NCBI GenBank assembly: GCA_025617745.1
Contig: CM046871.1
Span: 31,999,579-32,063,578, forward strand
Reading direction: 5' to 3'
DNA: 64,000 nucleotides
Source: Heliocidaris erythrogramma
Taxonomy: Eukaryota; Echinodermata; Echinoidea; Camarodonta; Echinometridae
Shown: positions 30,937 to 39,148 of the stretch, in pieces
Layout: every line of letters begins with the position of its first letter
Position numbering within the stretch: position 1 is the first letter of the stretch
Notes under the pieces: generated by a model
What the model was told of the DNA's origin: nothing
What the model saw: the letters and a program-made list of their open reading frames with translations, nothing else
Databases searched by the model: none
Program-made: the position numbers and the translations under genes

Positions 30937-33900
30937 GAAATACCATAAAGGATAAATACCTTAAAAATGAAGATTTCAGGCAAAAGCAAAAGGCTACTAT
31001 GAGAAATAGGTACGAGAAAGAAGACAATTTCAGGCAAAAGCAAAAGGCTACTATGAGAAATAGGTACGAGAAAGAAGACAATTTCAGGCAAAAGCAAAAG
31101 GCTACTATGAGAAATAGGTACGAGAAAGAAGACAATTTCAGGCAAAAGCAAAAGGCTACTATGAGAAATAGGTACGAGAAAGAAGACAATTTCAGGCAAA
31201 AGCAAAAGGCTACTATGAAAGAAAGCATGAGAAATAGGTACCGCAACCTAAAAAATTTCAGGCAAAAGCAAAAGGCTACTATGAAAGAAAGCATGAGAAA
31301 TAGGTACCGCAACCTAAAAAATTTCAGGCAAAAGCAAAAGGCTACTATGAAAGAAAGAATGAGAAATAGGTATCAGAAGGAAGCTAAATTCAAGGAAAAG
31401 AAAAGGGCAGCTATGAAAATTCTGTCTCAAACTCGTTATAAAAGGAAAGACGTAAAGCAAAAGAAATTGATGAGTCTAAAAACTAAGTATAAAAAAATAG
31501 ACAAATATCGACAAAAAGTTATGAAACAAAATCTGAAAAGAGCTCTAGTTAAAAAATTAACGATGTCCAAATTTGATAATGTACTACAGGAGTTTAGGAA
31601 GATTATATCTCATGGCCCAGAATATGTTTGCTGTGTGTGCTTTAAACTTCTTTTTGAGAATCAAGTAATTAAATGCATGAAGAGCAAGTACAAATTTCAG
31701 ACATGTATAAGTGAAATTTTTTTGCATGTTTGCAATTCAGAATGCAAATCAGAATGTCAAGTACACCAGTCAGCTAGATCATCACTATGGATATGCTACA
31801 CTTGTCACAAAAAGTTGCAATCTGGAAAAGTACCGGCAGAAGCAAACATAAATAATTTACAATTACATCAAGTCCCAGAAGAACTTGCCAACTTAAACAC
31901 TTTAGAACAGCATTTGATTGCACTGAATATCCCTTTTCTGAAGTTAATGGCCTTGCCAAGAGGTGGACAAAATGGAGTTCATGGCCCAGTTGTTTGTGTC
32001 CCTTCAAACACTTATGAAACTGTACAGATATTGCCTAGACCACAGACAGAAGATCAATTGATTCGTGTTAAACTGAAAAGAAAATTGTCTTACAAAAGTT
32101 ATTATGAGTACAAATTTGTAGATAAATCTAAATTGCTGAATGCTCTGCAATACTTGAAAACTAATAATAAGCATTATTTTGATGTTACTGTGAACGATGA
32201 ATGGAAAAATACACTTGAACGGAATGAAAAAGATAATGAAAAAGAAGAAATAGTGGAAACCTCTGGTAAAGCTCGTTTAGCAAAGTATTGGAAGGAAACG
32301 GAGGAACAGTTGCATTATATTTTGTCCAAAGACAAGAAGGCCAATGAAAACATGGAACATAATATTGACCCACACAAGAAAGTAGATGACAATGACACTG
32401 AAGATGATATAGAGGAACGATTAAACGGGATTCACTTAGATACATGTCTACAGCCAGCCGATATCGGACAAGAAATTCTAGATCAGTATTTTGATGACAT
32501 AATATGCTGTGCTCCTTGCGAAGGAAAAAGCCCTGTATCGCTTCTGCAAGATGAAAGCAATGAGGCCAAATGTTTTCCAGTATTATTTCCGCAAGGTCAA
32601 CCGACATTCCATGATAGAAGAGACGAAAAGATAACTTTGGGACGTTATTTGTTGAACCGACTGATGCACGTCGATAACAGATTTGCTCAAAATACGGATT
32701 ACATCTTTTATGCACAGTATATTTATGAGATTCAACAAGTTTTGTCACAAGTTTCTATTGCATTGAGACAAAGTCGAAACAAAAAAGAGGATTCTTCGTC
32801 AATAACTGCTTCAGATTTGAAAAATGCCGAGAAAGTTCAAAACATACTAAAATCAGACAAGGGATATAAATTTCTAAAGCAAATTCGTGGAACACCTCCT
32901 TACTGGCAAAAGACACAGAAAGATGTATTGGCAATGGTACGACAACTTGGGAAGCCAACATGGTTTGCATCATTTTCATGTGCAGATATGAGATGGCCAG
33001 AAATAATCAACACATTGCTAAGACAAAAGGGAGACAGCAGGAAATTAAGTGAATTAGATTGGGCAGAAAAATGTAGTCTTATCAGATCGAATCCAGTAAC
33101 AATAGCACGAATGTATGACAAAAGATTTCACACTTTTCTGAATAAAGTTATCTTATCTCCAGCTGCACCAATAGGCCCCATAGTTGACTATGCTTTGCGA
33201 CATGAATTTCAAATGAGAGGATCAGTTCACACACACGCTTTATTCTGGGTTGAGCATGCTCCACAGATGGGAATCGATAATGATGATGATGTTGTACAAT
33301 TCGTTGATAAGTACATTTCCTGCCGAAAACCTCATGAAGAAGAAGATCGAGAACTATACGAAATAATCAGCTCAGTACAACAGCACAGTAAGAAGCATTC
33401 TAAATCTTGCAAAAAGAAAGGAACAGCATGTAGATTTAATTTCCCAAGACCACCTTCTGAAAAAACATTCATTGTTAAACCTGTTGAAGAGAATAAAGCT
33501 AAGCATAGAAGTAAATGTGAAGTAAAGGATGAAAGCCAAGCGAAAGCTTCTGAAAATGCTAAAACCAAGGCTAAGGAATTGTTGAATTCTGTGAAAGATG
33601 CATTATCTGATGGAACTGAATATAACAGTGCTAGGCATCTTTTTGAAAAAGTTGGCATTACCCAAAATCAGTTTGAGAGTGCACATAATGAAATTGCCTC
33701 ACAGGAAAGTATAATCATTAAAAGAGAACCACAGGATGTATGGGTAAATCAGTTTAATCCTAATTTACTTCGAGCCTGGAATGCTAATATGGATTTGCAG
33801 TACGTAACAAACGCATTCGCATGTGTAACGTACGTCGTGTCGTACATGTCAAAGGCTGAACGAGAAATGGGAATGCTTTTGAGTCATACAGTATCTGAGA

Positions 33901-36830
33901 TGAAAGAAGGAAATAAAGATGCCAAGGAAAGCATGAAAAAGCTTGGTCAAGTGTACATGCAGAATCGTGAAGTATCTGCTCAAGAGAGCGTCTATCGTGT
34001 TTGCAGTCTTAGATTGAAAGAGTGTTCTAGAAAAGTGGAATTTATTGGTGTTGGACCTAACCCTGTCAGAATGAGTTTACCATTGAGCATGTTAAAAAAC
34101 AGACCAGATGGTGATGATGACGATGAGAATATCTGGATGCCCAGCAAACTCGAGAGATACAAAGCTCGACCCAGAACCCCAGAATTCAATAATATGTGTC
34201 TTGCAATATTTTGTTCTCAGTATAGAATTCTAACATCATCGCAAATGACAAGTACAAGGAGTAAAAATGTCTTCAAATTGGATAACAATTTAGGATATAT
34301 TCAGAAACGTACACGTAGTAAAGACGCAGTCGTAAGGTATCCCCGATTCTCTCGCACTATATCACCAGAAAACTACTATTTGAGCATATTACAACTTTTT
34401 CTGCCATATTTCCAAGATGAGCAATTGAAGCCTCCAGGATTTAACACATATCAAGAGTTCTATGAGACAGGTTTTGTGAAATTATGTGGATGTGAATTGG
34501 AGAAAGTCAGCTCAACTGTGTGTAGCAATCAAAAGAAATTTGAAATAAATGCTGATTTAATTGATAAGGCACAAGAGCATTTAGAGCAATTTGGTGTACC
34601 AGAAGATGCATGGGGCCTTTTATGTCCAGAGAGTGAAGTAGAACGACTTGAACATCCCAGAGAGAATGTAGATGTGGAAGATTGCGATGAAGATCTTGCT
34701 ATTCCTGATTTAAAGGACAAGCCAAAAAGTGATGATTACACCGTAGAATTTAGATCTGTGAAAATTTCTAAACAGGATAGACATTCTATGATGAGGTCTT
34801 TGAACGAGAAGCAAAGGATTGTCTTTTACAAAATACGACAGTGGTGTTTAGACAGAGTAAATGGAAAACTGGTTGAACCCTTTCATATTTTTATTACTGG
34901 TGGTGCTGGCACTGGAAAGAGTCATTTAGTGAAATGTATTTACTATGAAGCAACACGCATACTAGCCCGAATGTTGCATAATCCTGATGATGTGTCAGTG
35001 TTGAAAATGGCTCCTACTGGAGTAGCTGCATACAATATCAATGGTCATACTATACACAGTGTTCTTTCAATTCCAATTAGAGCTCAAATGCCTTATAAGC
35101 CACTCAGTGAAGAGAAAATAAGTGTCCTCCGCAATAAGCTAGCTCAATTGCAAATTCTAATCATAGATGAAGTATCAATGGTAGATCAGAAGTTAATGTG
35201 TTACATCCACAGTCGGCTACGACAAATAAAACAATCACGTGATCAGACTGCTTTTGCTGGTGTATCAGTTATTGCTGTAGGAGATATGTATCAGTTACCT
35301 CCTGTTTTTGGAATTCCTTTATATAAAGACACACTTGAAGGTGCATTGTGGAACGATAATTTCAAGAAAATAGAACTTGATGACATAATGAGACAGAAAG
35401 ATGATTCTGAATTTGCCCTCCTCCTGAATAGATTACGTGTAAAAGAACGTGATGACATTCTCTGCGATGATGACCTAGCAATGCTAAAGGCTCGTGAAAC
35501 TGGTGAAGTCTTTGAAGATGATCTCCACATTTATTCATGTAACAAAGAAGTAGATGAATGGAACAAGAAATTATTGCATAAAAAATGTGCTAATGTGATA
35601 TGTGTAAAAGCAGAAGACACTGAGAAAGATGCCAAGAAAGAGAATAAAATTCGTGAAAAACCTTACACAGGGTGTAGAAGCCAGTTGCCTAGTTATCTGT
35701 GGATTGCAGTTAATGCGAGAGTCATGTTGCTGAAGAACATTGATGTTGGCAAAGGCCTGACAAATGGATGTTTTGGAAATGTAACTGAAATAGTAATGGA
35801 TCAGACAAAGTCTAAACCAGTTTGCATCAAAGTTGATTTTGACAAAGGTAATGTTGGTATTCATTCAGTTGAAAAATCTGAAGAATTACTCGGTAAGAAA
35901 TATTTAAGGCGACAATTTCCACTTAAACTTGCTTATGCATGCACAATTCATAAAGTACAAGGTTTGACATTAAACAAAGCTGTGGTATCATTAAAAGGTA
36001 TATTTGAATCTGGACAGGCATATGTTGGACTTAGTCGTGTTTGTTCATTATCTGGACTTGTTATAGAAAATTTTGATCCAAAACGTATACACTGTAATCC
36101 TGAAATCAAACCAAGCATGGATATTATGAATGCATTTATTGAGAATATTACTGCTGAAGACATTGATAGATATACATGTAGCTCCTCTTTGATTTTACAA
36201 AATGTGCAAGGATTAAGACAGCATTTTATGGATCTTCAATCCCAATGTCAATTTTTGAATGCAGATTTTATTTGCTTGACAGAAACATGGATTAATGATA
36301 ATAATATCTCTGATGTTGTTATAGATAACTTTAGATTTTATCATCAGCCAAGAAATCTTTCATATTGTAAATATGGTGCTGCAAGCGAGTTTAAAGAACG
36401 ATCACATGGAGGTGTTGGAATGTACATCAAGAACAGACATTCAAGTAGATTAAACATATCTGTTAACAACTTGGAGTTTATTGCAGTTCTTGTAACCAAT
36501 CCTGTTTCTATTGTTCTCTCAGTTGTATATCGACCTCCATCATATAATATGAAATCATTTTGTGAATGTCTAGACAATTTAGTGAATGAATTAAATAAAA
36601 GAAGCACGAGATGCATTGTGATGGGTGATTTCAATGAGGATTTATTTAAAGGTTCTTCACAAATATACCAGTTAATGTGTACAAAAGGTTACAAACAGCA
36701 TGTTGTGAATGCTACTACTGAGAATGGAACATTGATAGATCATGTTTACAGCAAGGGATTAGAGTCATTCGAAACAGAAGTTGTCCCTACATACTACAGT
36801 TATCATGAGGCTGTTAAAATTATGTTTTAA
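30933..36830 (+). CDS. Helentron ORF2: Rep (HUH/Y2) nickase, Pif1-like helicase and APE-like endonuclease
   Basis: 1965 residues. N-terminal Lys/Arg-rich repeats (10-140). Zn-binding DUF6570-like region (225-420; YVCCVCFKLLF at 231, WICYTC). Helitron-like N region (FPVLFPQG at 548; RYLLNRLMHVDNRFAQN). Rep nickase: HUH motif H766-T-H768 in EFQMRGSVHTHALFW, a C/H-rich block KSCKKKGTACRFNFPRPP, and two catalytic tyrosines Y967 and Y971 in TYVVSYMSK. The HUH-to-Y2 distance of about 200 residues is longer than in classic Helitrons. Helicase SF1B/Pif1: GGAGTGKS (K1329), LIIDEVSM (D1412, E1413), VGDMYQLPPV (D1451), TIHKVQGLTL (1672-), GQAYVGLSRV (R1702). Endonuclease about 1750-1965: LQNVQGL (N1757), CLTETW (E1784), MGDFNED (D1899, N1901), LIDHVY (D1936), and a final SYH (H1958) in place of the usual SDH. 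No stops or frameshifts. Starts at ATG 30933 if initiated independently, or is entered by -1 frameshift. Confidence 0.95.
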   Translation: MRNTIKDKYLKNEDFRQKQKATMRNRYEKEDNFRQKQKATMRNRYEKEDNFRQKQKATMRNRYEKEDNFRQKQKATMRNRYEKEDNFRQKQKATMKESMRNRYRNLKNFRQKQKATMKESMRNRYRNLKNFRQKQKATMKERMRNRYQKEAKFKEKKRAAMKILSQTRYKRKDVKQKKLMSLKTKYKKIDKYRQKVMKQNLKRALVKKLTMSKFDNVLQEFRKIISHGPEYVCCVCFKLLFENQVIKCMKSKYKFQTCISEIFLHVCNSECKSECQVHQSARSSLWICYTCHKKLQSGKVPAEANINNLQLHQVPEELANLNTLEQHLIALNIPFLKLMALPRGGQNGVHGPVVCVPSNTYETVQILPRPQTEDQLIRVKLKRKLSYKSYYEYKFVDKSKLLNALQYLKTNNKHYFDVTVNDEWKNTLERNEKDNEKEEIVETSGKARLAKYWKETEEQLHYILSKDKKANENMEHNIDPHKKVDDNDTEDDIEERLNGIHLDTCLQPADIGQEILDQYFDDIICCAPCEGKSPVSLLQDESNEAKCFPVLFPQGQPTFHDRRDEKITLGRYLLNRLMHVDNRFAQNTDYIFYAQYIYEIQQVLSQVSIALRQSRNKKEDSSSITASDLKNAEKVQNILKSDKGYKFLKQIRGTPPYWQKTQKDVLAMVRQLGKPTWFASFSCADMRWPEIINTLLRQKGDSRKLSELDWAEKCSLIRSNPVTIARMYDKRFHTFLNKVILSPAAPIGPIVDYALRHEFQMRGSVHTHALFWVEHAPQMGIDNDDDVVQFVDKYISCRKPHEEEDRELYEIISSVQQHSKKHSKSCKKKGTACRFNFPRPPSEKTFIVKPVEENKAKHRSKCEVKDESQAKASENAKTKAKELLNSVKDALSDGTEYNSARHLFEKVGITQNQFESAHNEIASQESIIIKREPQDVWVNQFNPNLLRAWNANMDLQYVTNAFACVTYVVSYMSKAEREMGMLLSHTVSEMKEGNKDAKESMKKLGQVYMQNREVSAQESVYRVCSLRLKECSRKVEFIGVGPNPVRMSLPLSMLKNRPDGDDDDENIWMPSKLERYKARPRTPEFNNMCLAIFCSQYRILTSSQMTSTRSKNVFKLDNNLGYIQKRTRSKDAVVRYPRFSRTISPENYYLSILQLFLPYFQDEQLKPPGFNTYQEFYETGFVKLCGCELEKVSSTVCSNQKKFEINADLIDKAQEHLEQFGVPEDAWGLLCPESEVERLEHPRENVDVEDCDEDLAIPDLKDKPKSDDYTVEFRSVKISKQDRHSMMRSLNEKQRIVFYKIRQWCLDRVNGKLVEPFHIFITGGAGTGKSHLVKCIYYEATRILARMLHNPDDVSVLKMAPTGVAAYNINGHTIHSVLSIPIRAQMPYKPLSEEKISVLRNKLAQLQILIIDEVSMVDQKLMCYIHSRLRQIKQSRDQTAFAGVSVIAVGDMYQLPPVFGIPLYKDTLEGALWNDNFKKIELDDIMRQKDDSEFALLLNRLRVKERDDILCDDDLAMLKARETGEVFEDDLHIYSCNKEVDEWNKKLLHKKCANVICVKAEDTEKDAKKENKIREKPYTGCRSQLPSYLWIAVNARVMLLKNIDVGKGLTNGCFGNVTEIVMDQTKSKPVCIKVDFDKGNVGIHSVEKSEELLGKKYLRRQFPLKLAYACTIHKVQGLTLNKAVVSLKGIFESGQAYVGLSRVCSLSGLVIENFDPKRIHCNPEIKPSMDIMNAFIENITAEDIDRYTCSSSLILQNVQGLRQHFMDLQSQCQFLNADFICLTETWINDNNISDVVIDNFRFYHQPRNLSYCKYGAASEFKERSHGGVGMYIKNRHSSRLNISVNNLEFIAVLVTNPVSIVLSVVYRPPSYNMKSFCECLDNLVNELNKRSTRCIVMGDFNEDLFKGSSQIYQLMCTKGYKQHVVNATTENGTLIDHVYSKGLESFETEVVPTYYSYHEAVKIMF
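30974..31345 (+). repeat. In-frame coding minisatellite: 54-bp and 66-bp units
   Basis: The core TTTCAGGCAAAAGCAAAAGG recurs at 30974, 31028, 31082, 31136, 31190, 31256 and 31322. Spacing is 54 bp four times then 66 bp twice, all multiples of three. Units are nearly identical at the nucleotide level and encode FRQKQKATMRNRYEKEDN (18 aa) or a 22-aa version with MKES inserted. Recent expansion of a basic, probably helical repeat. Confidence 0.95.
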
Positions 36831-37476
36831 TAAGTGTAAATTCAGATAAATATAACAGTAGATTTTGTGACATTAATTTAAATTTTGTAAAATTAAGCAA
36901 ATACCAGTTAAAGAATCTATTTAAAAAAAGAATTGTATGTCATGAGATATAAAAAGAAAAGGGAAAAAGATAGAGGAGAAATAATAGAGTGGAAAGAGAA
37001 AAAGAATGAAGACAAAGGAAGAAAGAAAAGTAAAGAGATAAACAAAAGAAAGAATAGTACAGAGATAAAGAAAAGAAACAATAGTATAGAGATAGGGACA
37101 AAAAAAAGAATAGTATATATACAGATAGACAAAACATAAAAGAAAAAGAAGGAGACAAAAAAACAAAAAAACATAAGAGATAGATAGAGAAAATAGAGTA
37201 GAAGAAAGAAAAAATAGCAGTATCAGTACCAGTACCAGTCTTGTCATTGTAAATCATTGAGCTAATATGAATGTGTATGACGGGGTGTATGAATGGTAAA
37301 ACGTTCTGCAATAGATATTGTGGCAAATGAGATCACTGACATGATTATTCATGTCATACTATTTTGAACTGTAATACTTGATATGCTATGGAGATTTTAC
37401 TTCTGAATTTTGCTTATAAAAATATTGAAAATGCATAATTGTAAAACAATGCACACAATACTTTTTAACTTTTCAG
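36831..37476 (+). other. Helentron 3' region with long polypurine tract
   Basis: After two stop codons a further open frame of about 40 codons with no homology I can name runs to about 36950. From 36930 to about 37215 the plus strand is almost only A and G (AAAAGAAAAG, GATAGAGGAG, AGAGATAAAG). Frames on both strands here are composition artefacts. A small hairpin TGACATGA-TTAT-TCATGTCA (37337-37356) may mark the 3' end of the element. Confidence 0.55.
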
Positions 37477-37718
37477 ATGACTTATTCAGATGATTTCTTC
37501 ACGTCACATATCACAACAGTTCAGAAGTTTGTGAAATCCAGTAAAAATCCAGTTTGTGAAAATATGTCCAACAAATCGTCAACTCCTTTTGGCAACATTC
37601 AACGAGACATGTTCCTGTCGTGGTGCTGCGAAAAAGGTGGAACGCGGATCATCAAAATGTCTGTGTTGATGACGTCGCCATATCAGCGGATGCTACGTGG
37701 AAGAGGCTTCTGGTTCAG
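37477..37718 (+). other. Exon-like open segment of unknown origin
   Basis: TTTTTAACTTTTCAG precedes an ATG at 37477, an 81-codon frame follows (MTYSDDFFTSHITTVQKFVK...), and TTCAG|GTGATC near its end resembles a donor. I recognise no domain. Could be a host exon, part of the Helentron 3' region, or chance. Confidence 0.2.
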
Positions 37719-37954
37719 GTGATCAGGTACCAGTTTAAAATTCAGAAATACACTGCATAAAGTAAAATCACCATGTAACGCAAAAGGGAACGACCTCATG
37801 ACACATGACCTTATATTCTTACACTGTTAAACTCACTGCCTTTTTTGTGTAAGAAAAAATCCATTATTTTCAATTACTTTCATGTTATTCTGTTTTATTT
37901 GAATTATCATAACTATATGATATCCCTTATATTCATTATTGTGTAATAGTATAC

Positions 37955-38243
37955 GCACTGTGATTGCTTAGATTTGTATCATGTCACTTGCGTAAATTTT
38001 GTTAAAGTAGACAATTGTGCCCTATAATTTTGATTTATGCACAGGGAATCCCATGTTAGATGAATAGGGATGTATGTATAAAATGCACTGTGATTGGTTA
38101 GATTTGTATCATGTAAATTTCGAAAATTTTGTTATAGTGCATGATTGTGCACTATAACTTTCATTTATGCACAACGAATCCCATGTTAAACGAATGGAGA
38201 TGTATGTATAATATGCACTGTGATTTGTTAGATTAAGGATCTA
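37955..38243. repeat. 130-bp tandem repeat, 2.2 copies
   Basis: Units start GCACTGTGATTG(C/G)TTAGAT at 37955, 38085 and 38215, exact 130-bp spacing, and share GTATCATGT and ATGCACA(G/A)(G/C)GAATCCCATG. The third copy is cut off after about 28 bp. Confidence 0.9.
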
Positions 38244-38991
38244 TTTAGGCCTACTTTAACAAATAGTGCATGCACCATTACTGGACTGTAGGAACTCCAA
38301 ATACTAAATTATCCATCGTGCAACTCTATTTCATCTTGGTGTTTGGCCTCAGTGAAACAAAACTGCACTTAGGATAATGTAGTATTTGTCTTGCACATAA
38401 ATGTATTATAGTGCAATATAATACATTATAGACCATGCACTATTCATGTATAATGTACTCTTGTTTATGTTGTTGTACATGTCCAAACTGTATTGAAGAC
38501 AGAATCAAACATCTGTCAAGCCAAGAGCACATGTAATTGTATACATAGGTGTAGAATGTGGGGGGGGGGGGGTGAGCTCAACAACCTGTAGACAATTTCA
38601 AAATTACCAAAATTATTTCATTCTATTTTTTAAAGCTCACTTGATATTTGTTATTATTATCTATATAAGGCATTTTAGCCGCACATTAAAAACGCATATT
38701 TTAGTCTGCTTGAGTTGCGCGTGCAGTATGCTTTCATATTGCACGGAACACTGAATTCCCTATAGGCTACTGTACTAAACTTGCCGTGCAATATTATGCC
38801 GTATTTTGTCTGGTCTGTTTGCGTGCACACAAATAATGCAACGCATACACACATACGCACATGACGTAATAAAGAGGTTAAGTCAAACCTGTGTGATGAC
38901 AGTGATGTATCATGAGGGGCTGTAATAACTGAATGTAGTTGTTGAAATGATTTTTGTTAAGTTCTAAATCATTTTCCTGTGGGGTATAGAT

Positions 38992-39148
38992 AATAATAAT
39001 TATATTGGATCGCTTTATTTCATGGAATACCAGAAAATATTACACTCGTTAGGACCAAAATTTCGATTCGTGCAATATTGGCCCTAACTCGTGAAATATT
39101 CTCTGGTATCCCATTCAGAGCCATCCAATATAATATAATTATTATTAT
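38992..39148. repeat. Foldback hairpin element (about 70-bp arms)
   Basis: Left arm AATAATAATTATATTGGATC... and right arm, read inward from 39148, share ATATTGGAT, GGNATACCAGA(A/G)AATATT, and CGTTAGGACCAA / AGTTAGGGCCAA. Loop about 15 nt. Palindromic MITE-like structure. Confidence 0.75.

Larger units (their letters stand above)
24680..37360 (+). mobile_element. Helentron-type rolling-circle transposon, copy 1 (ends approximate)
   Basis: A leader with tandem repeats and small hairpins (24680-26343), two very long ORFs (26344-30936 and 30933-36830) and a 3' region. HUH/Y2 Rep plus Pif1-type helicase define a Helitron; a C-terminal APE-like endonuclease and OTU domain place it in the Helentron branch. 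The leader recurs at 62150-64000 in a second copy, proving it belongs to a repeated element. No inactivating stop occurs in about 10.5 kb of coding sequence, so the copy looks young. Neither terminus is defined: no canonical 5'-TC/CTRR-3' is expected for Helentrons. An 8-bp hairpin TGACATGA/TCATGTCA at 37337-37356 is only a candidate 3' hairpin. Confidence 0.85.

Noticed and set aside
30840..31312. Minus-strand hydrophobic repeat frames (121 and 133 aa)
   Set aside because: Antisense shadow of the Lys-rich coding minisatellite.
36917..37326. Phe/Leu-rich minus-strand frames of 85-128 aa
   Set aside because: Antisense of the polypurine tract.
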